64,000 bases of DNA from Halalkalibacter akibai JCM 9157 (GCF_000513135.1 NZ_BAUV01000001.1:1-64000); one strand, 5' to 3'; shown: positions 26,563 through 34,796, counted from the first letter of the stretch. Notes: generated by a model not told the origin, from the sequence alone. Program-made: numbers and translations.

Positions 26563-27513
26563 TTCTCCAGCCTCTTCTTCTTCCTCATCAGCTACATCTT
26601 CATCTAAATCTAAATCCATCTCTTCCCAATCCTCAATACCAGAGTAATCAGGGTTATACTCTTCAGCACTCTCAATCACATCAGCTGGAATAATAATTTC
26701 TGAAATGCCGTTGTAATCTGAGAATGTAGCTTCTGTGCTTGTATGGATCAGGACTGACTCGCCGTCAGTTTGTAGTTCGAACGACATTGTCATATCCATT
26801 TTGGTTTGCTTGAATGTTTCTTTATCAATGTAGAGCGAGTAATTTAGTTCTTTTATGTCTGACATTAGCATCAGTTGGTCGATGTCTCCGGACATGTTTT
26901 CATGAACGATTCCGTTTAATTCTTGAGCGAAGCTTTGGAGAAGATCGGATTCTCCTTCAACCGAGATGATGTAGTGAGCCTCGTCTTCTGTATACGTTAA
27001 TTCCTCTGTGTGTGTTAACAGTAGTTGTAATTGCTCATCTGTTGATACTTCAGTGTTTTCCATTTCTCGAAGTTGGGCTGCGATGTCTTCGGGATAGCTG
27101 AACCATTTTTCTTCCATTGGATCTTTGTAGTAGAAGGCGTTGTCGAGCATGTAGAGTTCTGTTTCTACTTCGCCTACTTCAGGCAAATCCATTGTGATTT
27201 TTTGATACATATTTAAAGGTTGTTGCGTAATTTCCATATAAACTAACATATTGGTTGAATAGTTTTCTTCGTTTGGTAAGGACATTTCTTGAACCATGTT
27301 CATTTCAGTAGCGAGACTGTTGACATTGTTCATGGCCTCAATTGATTTATGTAGAATCTCTTCAACAGAAAGTTCAACTTTCTCTTCTGTTTCTTTTTCT
27401 ACTTCTATTTCTTCCTCGATAGGGCTTGTTGATTCTACTGATGTTTTTTCACTGCATGCCGTTAAAAGAGTAAAGGCGCAGAGAATAATGAACCAGTGTT
27501 TTAAATGACCCAT
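26560..27513 (-). CDS. lipoprotein of the DUF6612 type
   Basis: 317 residues. Lipoprotein signal peptide with lipobox LLTAC at about 16-20, then an acidic linker, then a domain of LolA/LppX-like pattern (MNNVNSLATEMNMVQEMSL, MYQKITMDLP, YYISVEG-like strands), ending in a very acidic tail (DLDLDEDVADEEEEEAGE). Such DUF6612 lipoproteins are common in Bacillaceae; function unknown, possibly hydrophobic ligand binding outside the membrane. The start is preceded by AAGGGGGA. Confidence 0.85.
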   Translation of the reverse strand: MGHLKHWFIILCAFTLLTACSEKTSVESTSPIEEEIEVEKETEEKVELSVEEILHKSIEAMNNVNSLATEMNMVQEMSLPNEENYSTNMLVYMEITQQPLNMYQKITMDLPEVGEVETELYMLDNAFYYKDPMEEKWFSYPEDIAAQLREMENTEVSTDEQLQLLLTHTEELTYTEDEAHYIISVEGESDLLQSFAQELNGIVHENMSGDIDQLMLMSDIKELNYSLYIDKETFKQTKMDMTMSFELQTDGESVLIHTSTEATFSDYNGISEIIIPADVIESAEEYNPDYSGIEDWEEMDLDLDEDVADEEEEEAGE

Positions 27514-27575
27514 GTATGTTCCCCCTTGTTTGTTTTACACAACACTCCTCATTTTAACAAACTTTTACTTATTCT

Positions 27576-27581
27576 TATAGT
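27576..27581 (+). promoter_or_regulatory. weak candidate -10 box ahead of the structured intergenic region
   Basis: TATAGT at 27576-27581 with TTTAAC 17 nt upstream (27553-27558). The -35 match is poor. If used, transcription would begin just before the hairpin series starting at 27604. Confidence 0.3.
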
Positions 27582-27603
27582 GACAAAAGGTAGAAATGAA
27601 AAA

Positions 27604-27826
27604 GAATGGTCAATTACAAAAAGTGCAACCGCAAAACTACAACATAAAGGAGTGTTCTCAAGGGGGAGGTGCTATATGTTGTAATTTGGGTTTGTAACTG
27701 ACCATTCTATGTATAAAAGTGCGAAGCGGGGATGTTACACAATACCTCAGGAGGTGAGGGGCTTCGACACTTTTTAATCCTATTAACAGACCGGCTGGGG
27801 GTTATATGTAAGGAGCGAGTCTGTTA
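27604..27826 (+). ncRNA. candidate structured RNA: three hairpins in a row
   Basis: Hairpin 1: GAATGGTCAATTACAAA (27604-27620) pairs with TTTGTAACTGACCATTC (27691-27707) over 17 bp with one G-U; inside it ACTACAACAT (27636-27645) pairs with ATGTTGTAAT (27676-27685). Hairpin 2: AAAAGTGCGAAGC (from about 27715) pairs with GCTTCGACACTTTTT (27761-27775), ending in a T run. Hairpin 3: TAACAGAC (27784-27791) pairs with GTCTGTTA (27819-27826). No convincing ORF occupies the interval between the lipoprotein and cold-shock genes (27514-28167). It does not match an RNA family I can name; a decayed mobile element is the alternative. Confidence 0.45.
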
Positions 27827-28167
27827 GCTAGGTAAATAAGGAATAAAGTAGGGTATATATGTAAAGGATTTTGTCGTCACTTGTTGAAATTTGGATTATT
27901 CTGAATATATTGTATTAGGATAAAGGGGTGATCGTCAATTGAAGTTGTGAGATTATTGGACAGAGGTTTTTATTTCAATTATTTACTAAAAAGATGATTA
28001 AATGTAAGCGTAAACAAAATTCGATTTGATCAGACAAGAGATGTTGTTTTTTGGCGAGTTGTCAGACGTTTATTGGTTTGACAAGGTATGAGAGCGCTGT
28101 TATAGTTGAATTGTGGAAATACTCCACAAGAACAAAGTTAATTTAGTTACGAAGGGAATGTGAAAGC

Positions 28168-28365
28168 ATGCAAGGTAAAGTAAAATGGTTTAACGCAGAA
28201 AAAGGTTTTGGTTTCATTGAGCGCGAAGATGGGGACGATGTATTCGTACATTTCTCAGCTATCAACTCAGAAGGATTCAAGTCTTTAGACGAAGGTCAAG
28301 ACGTTGAGTTCGAAATCGTTGAAGGTGCTCGTGGTCCACAAGCTGCGAACGTAGTTAAGCTTTAA
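28168..28365 (+). CDS. CspA-family cold-shock protein
   Basis: 65 residues, a single OB-fold cold-shock domain: [20 protein letters not shown] (RNP1 KGFGFI) and DVFVHFSAI (RNP2). RNA/ssDNA chaperone. The upstream region from about 28030 is AT-rich and could form a long cold-regulated leader. A strong terminator follows. Too little difference between paralogues to choose cspB, cspC or cspD. Confidence 0.95.
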   Translation: MQGKVKWFNAEKGFGFIEREDGDDVFVHFSAINSEGFKSLDEGQDVEFEIVEGARGPQAANVVKL

Positions 28366-28407
28366 TTCACATTCCTGTTGGAAATGAATAATAGCTAAAC
28401 CCAATAT

Positions 28408-28438
28408 GCTCACCCCAATATTCTGGGGTGAGCTTTTT
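28408..28438 (+). terminator. cold-shock gene terminator
   Basis: GCTCACCCCA pairs perfectly with TGGGGTGAGC around ATATTC, followed by TTTTT. Confidence 0.92.
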
Positions 28439-28499
28439 GTTGTGTTTTTTTCTTTTATAAAAGTCAAAGATTGTAACTGTAAAAAAGTTTTCACTCCTA

Positions 28500-28622
28500 G
28501 TGAAATGGAGCGGAAGTCACTCGACTCCTGCGGGATCTAGAGGTAAAGGTGAGACCCCGCAGGCACGAGGAGGCTCACCACCTCCTCGCGGAAAGCGAGT
28601 GACTGCAGCGCAATGAAACGAA
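28500..28622. repeat. intergenic palindromic element, copy 1 (long form)
   Basis: Ends GTGAAATGGAGCGGAAGTCA and GCGAGTGACTGCAGCGCAAT flank a GC-rich centre. CACTCG and CGAGTG are inverted. The centre carries an extra hairpin (GGTGAG ... GCTCACC). It shares its ends with the copies at 29434 and 43868. A similar sequence class is common between genes in Bacillaceae; no transposase is present. Confidence 0.75.
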
Positions 28623-28738
28623 CATGTCAAGAAATACAAGCCCTAAAATACCCTTATAAAAAAGACTGTTCATAATGTGTTTAGCATACAATAAAAGAAC
28701 ACAGTAACAAAACTGTCATATTTTCCAATCATTTTTAG

Positions 28739-28765
28739 GTTTAAGAAGGAGTTCAGAAGGGGTAA
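28739..28765 (+). promoter_or_regulatory. candidate sigma-B promoter of hpf
   Basis: GTTTAA (28739-28744), 15 nt spacer, GGGTAA (28760-28765): one base off the sigma-B consensus GTTTAA-N12-15-GGGTAT. hpf (yvyD) is a known sigma-B target in B. subtilis, which supports it. Confidence 0.75.
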
Positions 28766-28800
28766 ATAGAAATAAGTACATAGAAAAGGAGGAGTTGTTT

Positions 28801-29352
28801 ATGAATTACAATATCCGTGGTGAAAACATGGAAGTGACTCCGGCATTACGTGACTACGTAGAAAAGAAAGTCGGTAAGCTTGAGCGTTATTTTGATACGA
28901 CACCTATTTCAGATGTGAATGTGCGTATGCTAGTGTTAAACAACCAGCATATCATTGAAGTCACAATCCCAATGCCTCAGCTGTTACTAAGAGGGGAAGA
29001 AAAGCATTCGGATATGTACGCTGCTATTGATAATGTCGTTGAGAAATTAGAACGACAAATCCGAAAGCATAAAACAAAAGTAAATCGCAAGTTTCGCCAA
29101 GAGGGAAGCTTGAAATATATGTTTAAAAATGATCTTGAGCCTGTAGAAGGAGCACCAGTTCCGGTTGATGAGCTTGAGGTAGTCCGTAAAAAGCGATTCA
29201 ATCTAAAACCGATGGACGCTGAAGAAGCAATCTTGCAAATGGATATGCTTGGTCATAATTTCTTCGTCTTCTCCGATGCTGTTAACGGTTCAACAAGTGT
29301 TGTCTATAAGCGTAAAGACGGGAAATATGGTTTAATTGAGGCGGAAGCTTAA
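28801..29352 (+). CDS. hpf: ribosome hibernation promoting factor, long form
   Basis: 183 residues. N-terminal HPF/RaiA domain (NYNIRGENMEVTPALRDYVE, about 1-100), a linker, and the C-terminal dimerisation domain (RFNLKPMDAEEAILQMDMLG and KRKDGKYGLIE) that makes 100S ribosomes in stationary phase or stress. AAAGGAGGAG fixes ATG 28801. In B. subtilis this gene (yvyD) is next to secA; here about 9 kb of other genes intervenes. Confidence 0.95.
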   Translation: MNYNIRGENMEVTPALRDYVEKKVGKLERYFDTTPISDVNVRMLVLNNQHIIEVTIPMPQLLLRGEEKHSDMYAAIDNVVEKLERQIRKHKTKVNRKFRQEGSLKYMFKNDLEPVEGAPVPVDELEVVRKKRFNLKPMDAEEAILQMDMLGHNFFVFSDAVNGSTSVVYKRKDGKYGLIEAEA

Positions 29353-29375
29353 AAATCAGATAAATAATGTAAAAG

Positions 29376-29406
29376 GGGTACAGCACTGGCTGTACTCTTT
29401 TTTTTA
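29376..29406 (+). terminator. hpf terminator
   Basis: GGGTACAGC pairs with GCTGTACTC around ACTG, followed by a run of T. Confidence 0.88.
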
Positions 29407-29433
29407 GCTAGGTGTTGTAATTGATTATAACTA

Positions 29434-29522
29434 AAGTGAAATGAAGCGGAAGCCACTCGACTCCTGCGGGAAGCTCGGCACCTCCCCGCGGAAAGCGAGT
29501 GGCTGGAGCGGAATGCAACGAA
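29434..29522. repeat. intergenic palindromic element, copy 2 (short form)
   Basis: AAGTGAAATGAAGCGGAAGC at the left and GAGTGGCTGGAGCGGAATGC at the right, with CCACTCG and CGAGTGG inverted and CTCCTGCGGG near CTCCCCGCGG. It lies between hpf and the riboswitch. Confidence 0.75.
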
Positions 29523-29683
29523 CATAGCAAGAACAGCCAAACCATATAATAACCCAAGTACAGAGACAGCTTTTCAATACTTCACCATTCTTCAATAATA
29601 AGTCTAGACTATTTCAAGTATGACAACTATGTTACAATTATAAGAAGTAACTTTGATGAAAATTCTAATTTCTATCTGGTTTT

Positions 29684-29689
29684 TATAAT
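29684..29689 (+). promoter_or_regulatory. -10 box of the riboswitch transcript
   Basis: A perfect TATAAT at 29684-29689; the expected transcript start falls at about 29696, right at the first strand of riboswitch stem P1. No convincing -35 at 17 bp; TTGATG at 29653 is too far away. Confidence 0.5.
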
Positions 29690-29694
29690 AACTA

Positions 29695-29775
29695 GTACTC
29701 GATAATGGCAAACTTATTGAAAGATAAGGACGCAAAGCGACGGGCCTAATGCAATGTGCGATGGCAGCCGAGTAC
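29695..29775 (+). promoter_or_regulatory. class-I cyclic di-GMP riboswitch (GEMM-I)
   Basis: Stem P1 is GTACTCG (29695-29701) with CGAGTAC (29769-29775). The core shows the GEMM-I signature in order: ATGGCAAAC, GAAAG tetraloop-like, AGGACGCAAAGC, GGGCCTAA and ATGGCAGCC, as in the known c-di-GMP-I aptamer. It heads the KaiC-like operon. The following T-rich hairpin is the likely expression platform. Direct c-di-GMP binding is inferred from the conserved core, not shown. Confidence 0.93.
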
Positions 29776-29799
29776 CGAAAGAATTGGTATTACTAATGG

Positions 29800-29827
29800 G
29801 GTACCTTTTTTAGGTATCTTTTTTTTT
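29800..29827 (+). terminator. riboswitch expression-platform terminator
   Basis: GGTACC (29800-29805) pairs with GGTATC (29813-29818; one G-U), then nine T. The segment just upstream (TACC ... GGTA at 29772-29789) can pair alternatively with P1 or the terminator strand, suggesting a transcriptional on/off switch. The polarity cannot be settled by eye. Confidence 0.6.
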
Positions 29828-29867
29828 ATAGGTATTTTTTAGAATTGTTATTAAACTGGGAGTGTTT

Positions 29868-31298
29868 ATGATGGTGACATATGCGAAGACAGGAATTGAG
29901 GGATTGGACTTTATCCTATCTGGAGGGTATCCGGAGGGATCGGCTATATTGCTAGAGGGGGCTCCTGGGACTGGGAAAACGATTCTTGGGATGCAGTTTC
30001 TTTATCACGGTGCACAGGAACTGAATGAGGCGGGAATTTACATTACATTTGAAGAGTTCCCTGAACAGCTTTATCAAGAGATGAATTCGTTTGGTTGGGA
30101 TCTAAGGCAATTAGAAAAGAAAAATAAGCTTCGTGTTATTTGTATGTCACCTGAAGTGTTGATCGAGCAAATGAAGCAGCCAAACGGGATCTTTGAACGA
30201 ATTGTAAAAGAAATTGATTGTAAGCGTATTGTAATAGATAGTTTAAACTTGTTGCACTTTGGTGTAGAGGGTTCAGCGGAAAAGCGTGAGATCGTTTATA
30301 TGTTACGAAATATTTTACGAAAACATTCGATGACATCTTTACTTATTCATGAGCAATCTTCTTTAAATAAAAAAGAGATTCCGTTTGTTAGTTATGTCGT
30401 TGATGGTGTGATTCAGCTTTCTTTGCAAGAGCATAACACGATTTACCGGAAACGAACGTTAGAAGTGTTGAAAATGCGTGGCTGTAACATCAAAGAAGGC
30501 GAGCATATTTACCGGTTAACCGATGATGGAGTTTACTTAGTCCCGGCCTTGTCGATGATCGAAGACATGGTTGTGATGGAAAATGAACGAAGTGTTACGA
30601 CGGGAATTCCGGCGCTAGATCAGATGTTAGCTGGAGGAATGCCTAGAGGAACCGCGTTTGTCTTAGATACGAATAGCAAAGCGAATTATAAATATTTGCT
30701 AGCGTCGATTATTACGAGCCGAATTAGGGCTGGTGAAAACATTATTCTGCTTTTATCAAGTTTATCTGGAATCCATGACCTTGAGCATATTTATCGTTTA
30801 TATGGTGTAGACCTTGCTGATTTAGCTCAAAAAGAACGAATTTATTTTATTGAACATTATGATCGTCCGATTCCTGAAGTTTTTTCGAATGCTGTTATTA
30901 AAGTCAATAAAGTAGCTAATCAAGATTATAAAGAGTTGATTCGTGAAAAAGTGAATACCGTCGTTTCACAAGGAATTGAACGAGGTGAAAAATGGTTTGT
31001 TTTTTACGATTTGAATACCCTAGTTTCGCAAAGAGGGAAGGAATTCATTACGAGTTATTTTACGGAAGAAGTAGCAGCAATTAGTGCTGCGGAGATGACG
31101 TTACTTGCTTTGACGAATTTCACTGAAATTGGAACGGAAACAGCAAGCTTTCTCGAAAGAACGTGTAATGGAGTTTTTCAAACATGGGTTGATGGGAACT
31201 ACCAGTATTTTCAATTAAAAAAGTCACCGCAAGGAAATATTTCACGGCCGTTGTTAGTTGAGAACATTCAAGCTAGACCTTTCATCAGATTTATATAG
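29868..31298 (+). CDS. tandem KaiC-like RecA-fold ATPase with degenerate second domain
   Basis: 476 residues from ATG 29868 (GGGAG 5 nt upstream). Domain 1 (about 1-240): TGIEGLDFILSGGYPEGSAI, Walker A EGAPGTGKT near 30-38, GIYITFEEFPEQ, and Walker B-like RIVIDSLNLL. Domain 2 (about 240-476) repeats the fold start (TTGIPALDQMLAGGMPRGTA), but its P-loop is replaced by DTNSKANYK, so it probably does not hydrolyse ATP. Related to circadian KaiC and RadA-like RAD55 ATPases; not a clock protein by context. First gene of an operon controlled by a c-di-GMP riboswitch; 11 bp precede the next gene. Confidence 0.88.
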   Translation: MMVTYAKTGIEGLDFILSGGYPEGSAILLEGAPGTGKTILGMQFLYHGAQELNEAGIYITFEEFPEQLYQEMNSFGWDLRQLEKKNKLRVICMSPEVLIEQMKQPNGIFERIVKEIDCKRIVIDSLNLLHFGVEGSAEKREIVYMLRNILRKHSMTSLLIHEQSSLNKKEIPFVSYVVDGVIQLSLQEHNTIYRKRTLEVLKMRGCNIKEGEHIYRLTDDGVYLVPALSMIEDMVVMENERSVTTGIPALDQMLAGGMPRGTAFVLDTNSKANYKYLLASIITSRIRAGENIILLLSSLSGIHDLEHIYRLYGVDLADLAQKERIYFIEHYDRPIPEVFSNAVIKVNKVANQDYKELIREKVNTVVSQGIERGEKWFVFYDLNTLVSQRGKEFITSYFTEEVAAISAAEMTLLALTNFTEIGTETASFLERTCNGVFQTWVDGNYQYFQLKKSPQGNISRPLLVENIQARPFIRFI

Positions 31299-31309
31299 GA
31301 GGGCATTAA

Positions 31310-31564
31310 ATGGTTTCTTTTCACATCAATCCATTACAAGTGGAATGCACTTTATTTTTTCAAGAAAACCCGTATACTTATGAAACGATAAAGGGCTTAG
31401 CTACTCGTCTTGGTAGAAATAAGGAAGATCTATCTGAAGTGCTTGACTTGCTTGTTGCTAATATGGTTATAGAACAAGTTGGCACAGGAGAACATGCAAT
31501 TTATCATTACATTCAACCTGTAACAATTGGTTTTGAGAAGGAGGAGTCATGGAAACAAATGTAG
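31310..31564 (+). CDS. small winged-helix-like protein
   Basis: 84 residues. The pattern ETIKGLATRLGRNKEDLSEV followed by LLVANMVIEQVGTGEHAIYH looks like a helix-turn-helix and beta wing. A DNA-binding or protein-contact role is inferred only from this. ATG after GGAGGG. Its last 16 bp overlap the next gene start, so the two are translationally coupled. Confidence 0.7.
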   Translation: MVSFHINPLQVECTLFFQENPYTYETIKGLATRLGRNKEDLSEVLDLLVANMVIEQVGTGEHAIYHYIQPVTIGFEKEESWKQM

Positions 31565-33681
31565 TCTTTCTTCAAGACGTTCAAGAAGCATACGCACAAC
31601 TTCTAGATTTAAGTCTCGTTCTTGTCGATCTTGATGGAAATGAGGTAACGGATGTATCAAACTTTAATGCATTAACGAAGTTGTTTCATACAGAATGGGG
31701 TCATAATCAGCAATATCTTACTTTAGTAGAGTCGATGAAGTCATTAGATAAGTCGTCAATAATTGATAACCGGATGGGGATAAAGCTAGTTGTTTCCCCT
31801 ATCTTGGTTCAAAATAAACCAAGCTATTACCTTTTAAGTGGCTATATGTTAGAAGAGTCAACGCGTGAGCATATTCGTCAATACGCGAAGTTACATTTTC
31901 CAGAGCTAAAGGGATTCTCGGAAGCTTTAGATGAAATACCTGAATTGACTGAGGCTGAAAAAGCGGAGAAGTTAAACAAGATCAACACACTCAAACAGGT
32001 CATTGAAGCCCATCTGAGTGCTCAAAAAAACAATCAGTCTATCAATCAATCTTTTTCCTTTTTACATAAGTCGCTAGAAGGACTGCAAAAAGGCACAGCG
32101 ACTGCTTCTGCTTTTATAGAAGAATTATATCATCAGGATGAAAACATTGATTTTATCGGACTAGCTATTGAAAAAGAAGATAGTTGTTTCATGGTTGATT
32201 CTGTATTTGGACCGAACACGGAGTTTCTGATAGATCATTCCTTTGTGCTTGGTGAAGGATTCTTAGGCCATACGCTCGCAGCTTTGCAAGTGAAGTTTTG
32301 GGAGGATGTGAGTCAAGACCCCCGTATAACGTTTTTTTACCGAAGTGGGTTGCGTCCAAAGAGTCTGTTCTGTCTTCCTATTTTTCAAGAATCGAAAGTA
32401 ATTGGCCTTTTATTTGGTGGGAGTACGAAAGAGACTTTGAGAAAAGTTGATTGTTTACAATCCCTGACTATGCATGCCTCTTTCCTAAGTACGTTAGTGA
32501 CATCAAATTACTTAAAAGAAAATAATCAAAATCAGTTATTAGAGCTAACAACTTTTAACGAAGTGTTTCGTGTGATGACGACAGTTAAAGATATTAAAAG
32601 AGTGCTTTATATTCTCGTTGATATGAGCATTAACACAATGAGAGGACCGTTTTCCTGTATTGTGTATCGACCGATCAAACATCAATCGAAAATTGATATT
32701 GTTTCTAGAGGATTAACGTCAAGTGAAATAAATGAATTTGGATATGATGTCGCCGTCAGAGCTTTTTCAGGCTCTAGTAGTGATTATGACTTGAAACAAC
32801 CGCTCAAAAGGAAAACAAGTTGGGGAGTGGATGTATTCGAACTTCCGCTTTTCTTTAATGATCAATTATACGGAGTACTGGCCGTTGGCTTAACGACTCA
32901 ACATGAACTGAGTAAATATCAAGCATTTCTATCAAGTTTAGCTGTAGCCGGAAGCATTTCAATCCATTTGTGTCAGCAACAAAACGGAGCTGGGGCTGAT
33001 GACTCGATCATTGACTTACTTTATGAAGTGATGAAACAGCAAAATAACGATCAACACGAGCAAGCCCTGAAAATCAAAAATCACGTGAGTGAGTTTACTT
33101 CTTATTTAAATGATGGGAATTATCAATCGTTAAAGAAAATCTGTGGCTTAATCTTTTTTGAAAAGTCGTTGCTTGAAAATTATTTAAGTGACCGAGAGAT
33201 GCTCGCTATTTTAACAGATTATGAACAACTCATCGTTCAGAAAAAGGCAACGCGAAAAGATAGTGAGATTCTACGGCTTGTTTCTTACTTTGTCATGAAT
33301 AAAGAAGAGCCTTCTGTTATTCACGATTTATCTGAAATCAGAGCCGAATTAAAAGAGCAGTTTCAAGCTTTCTTGAATCAGCAAGCGGTTGTTGAAACGG
33401 TGATCTCATTAAACGAGCGCCCGGTTCAAATAGAAGAGACTCCACCTTCTAAAGAAGTGCACAGCAGTGTCCTGAAAGAAAAATTAAATCTGTCTTCAAG
33501 AGAAATTGAAGTGTTAAACCAGCTCATGCAAGGGTTTAATAATCGGGAAATTGCGAGTAATCTTTTTATTAGTGAACATACCGTTAAAAATCATATTACC
33601 CATATTTTCCAAAAGCTTAATGTCGGCGATCGTGCTCAAGCAATTGCGATGATCTATAAATTGGGGTATGTGCCTAGTTGA
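31549..33681 (+). CDS. PocR/GAF sensor regulator with LuxR-type DNA-binding domain
   Basis: 710 residues. The N-terminal about 130 residues (FLQDVQEAYAQLLDLSLVLV, DLDGNEVTDVSNFN) resemble a PocR ligand-binding domain; residues about 165-320 and 340-480 look like two GAF domains (GEGFLGHTLAALQVKFWEDV; FCLPIFQESKVIGLLFGG). The C-terminal LuxR helix-turn-helix (LSSREIEVLNQLMQGFNNRE ... EHTVKNHITHIFQKLNVGDR) closely parallels that of DegU. No receiver domain, so control is likely by ligand or by the ATPase partner. ATG after GGAGGAG, overlapping the upstream gene. Confidence 0.85.
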   Translation: METNVVFLQDVQEAYAQLLDLSLVLVDLDGNEVTDVSNFNALTKLFHTEWGHNQQYLTLVESMKSLDKSSIIDNRMGIKLVVSPILVQNKPSYYLLSGYMLEESTREHIRQYAKLHFPELKGFSEALDEIPELTEAEKAEKLNKINTLKQVIEAHLSAQKNNQSINQSFSFLHKSLEGLQKGTATASAFIEELYHQDENIDFIGLAIEKEDSCFMVDSVFGPNTEFLIDHSFVLGEGFLGHTLAALQVKFWEDVSQDPRITFFYRSGLRPKSLFCLPIFQESKVIGLLFGGSTKETLRKVDCLQSLTMHASFLSTLVTSNYLKENNQNQLLELTTFNEVFRVMTTVKDIKRVLYILVDMSINTMRGPFSCIVYRPIKHQSKIDIVSRGLTSSEINEFGYDVAVRAFSGSSSDYDLKQPLKRKTSWGVDVFELPLFFNDQLYGVLAVGLTTQHELSKYQAFLSSLAVAGSISIHLCQQQNGAGADDSIIDLLYEVMKQQNNDQHEQALKIKNHVSEFTSYLNDGNYQSLKKICGLIFFEKSLLENYLSDREMLAILTDYEQLIVQKKATRKDSEILRLVSYFVMNKEEPSVIHDLSEIRAELKEQFQAFLNQQAVVETVISLNERPVQIEETPPSKEVHSSVLKEKLNLSSREIEVLNQLMQGFNNREIASNLFISEHTVKNHITHIFQKLNVGDRAQAIAMIYKLGYVPS

Positions 33682-33737
33682 GGATCTGTAACTGTTGAGA
33701 TGGATTCGGTTTTTTGCAAAATATGAATAGCAACGTT

Positions 33738-33769
33738 AAAAAGCTCAGTATTTACTCTGAGCTTTTTCC
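33738..33769 (+). terminator. terminator of the riboswitch operon
   Basis: AAAAAGCTCAG pairs perfectly with CTGAGCTTTTT (33757-33767). Confidence 0.88.
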
Positions 33770-33799
33770 TGTTTAGTGCAAAAATCATTGCTTCGTATC

Positions 33800-34105
33800 C
33801 TAGTTTCTTTTGTTTTTTAAAAGAAGAATTAAACTTATAATTGCCACGAATAAAGGTAATCCTTGAACAAATAAAAATCCTTGGACAATCTGAAGATTCG
33901 AACTCTCGGGTGCATCTGTTGCCATGGCTCCTATGAAAAAGGATATAGGCAACACAAGGATATTAATTCCTATGGAAAAAAGAAAAACCGCTAACCGTAT
34001 ATTTTTTTCTCTAACTGACATAGCTTTCGTAAATAAAAAAAAGGAAAGACCCATTATGATCGCCAACAACCCATAATAGACCCCATACATTAAAAAGATA
34101 TCCAT
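33800..34105 (-). CDS. small membrane protein, unknown function
   Basis: 101 residues with three predicted membrane helices (about 7-27, 38-60, 78-97) and a short basic C-terminus (KNKRN). Start ATG after GGCGGGA. One of three similar-sized membrane genes in tandem on this strand. Confidence 0.6.
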   Translation of the reverse strand: MDIFLMYGVYYGLLAIIMGLSFFLFTKAMSVREKNIRLAVFLFSIGINILVLPISFFIGAMATDAPESSNLQIVQGFLFVQGLPLFVAIISLILLLKNKRN

Positions 34106-34171
34106 TTAATCCCGCCTTGAAGTTGTCCTATTTATATTACTAGTTATTAACATCAAAATTATATTAGATTG

Positions 34172-34476
34172 TCAATCTGATCGTGTATTTTTTGGTTTGT
34201 GAGTGAACTCGATTAACAAAGCTCCTATTAGCGAGACAGCGAAAATAACAGAAAGTAAAATAATGGCGATGATGTCATGAATGGATTCAAAGGCGTGTGT
34301 TTGATACCCAATATAATTCATTTTTATATAGAAAAATAACATTCCAATTCCAGTAGCTATGGCAGGAATATACTTTATGAGCCACCCGAAACCCGTTTTC
34401 CTATTAAAAAGATGATAACAGAGATCATACTCATTAAAAGTACACTTACGAAAATGGCCATGTGAATACTCATCAT
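34172..34476 (-). pseudogene. frameshifted small membrane protein
   Basis: ATG 34476 after AAGGTGGGA opens MMSIHMAIFVSVLLMSMISV and stops after 33 codons (GKRVSGGS). The next frame continues with FGWLIKYIPAIATGIGMLFF, IIAIILLSVIFAVSLIGALL and ends at 34172. Joined, this is a protein of about 100 residues with three membrane helices, like its neighbours. The shift lies near an A/G-rich run (GGAAAACGGG), so an indel by slippage or a read error is plausible. Confidence 0.65.
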
Positions 34477-34487
34477 TTTCCCACCTT

Positions 34488-34796
34488 CTAGGCTAACCTG
34501 TTTCTACGGGCACTTAGGAAGCACCATGATACGATCCACGTGATACCAATAAGGAGTAATTCTAGTAAATATGATTCAACATTATGAAAATGTATAGCAA
34601 AAAACTGTGCTGAATTAGCTGAATAAAAATAAACATAAACCAACACATAAAAAAGGGTGAAAACACCAATATATACAATAGGTCCTACTACTACTCTTCT
34701 AGAAAACCACGCTGAAATGATTCCGAGTATTATAGCAATTGGAATCACAACGACTTCTAAAACAATGGGGTCAAACCATGTAGAAGCGCTTATCAT
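34488..34796 (-). CDS. small membrane protein, unknown function
   Basis: 102 residues with three membrane helices (about 10-30, 37-57, 70-93) and a C-terminal SARRNRLA. Start ATG preceded by GGTGGGC. It is the first gene of the three-gene minus-strand group of small membrane proteins. Confidence 0.65.
   Translation of the reverse strand: MISASTWFDPIVLEVVVIPIAIILGIISAWFSRRVVVGPIVYIGVFTLFYVLVYVYFYSANSAQFFAIHFHNVESYLLELLLIGITWIVSWCFLSARRNRLA

Noticed and set aside
29500-29775. tRNA-like or S-box structure
   Set aside because: The conserved GGCAAAC, GGACGCAAAGC and GGCAGCC elements fit a c-di-GMP-I aptamer, not a T-box, SAM riboswitch or tRNA.
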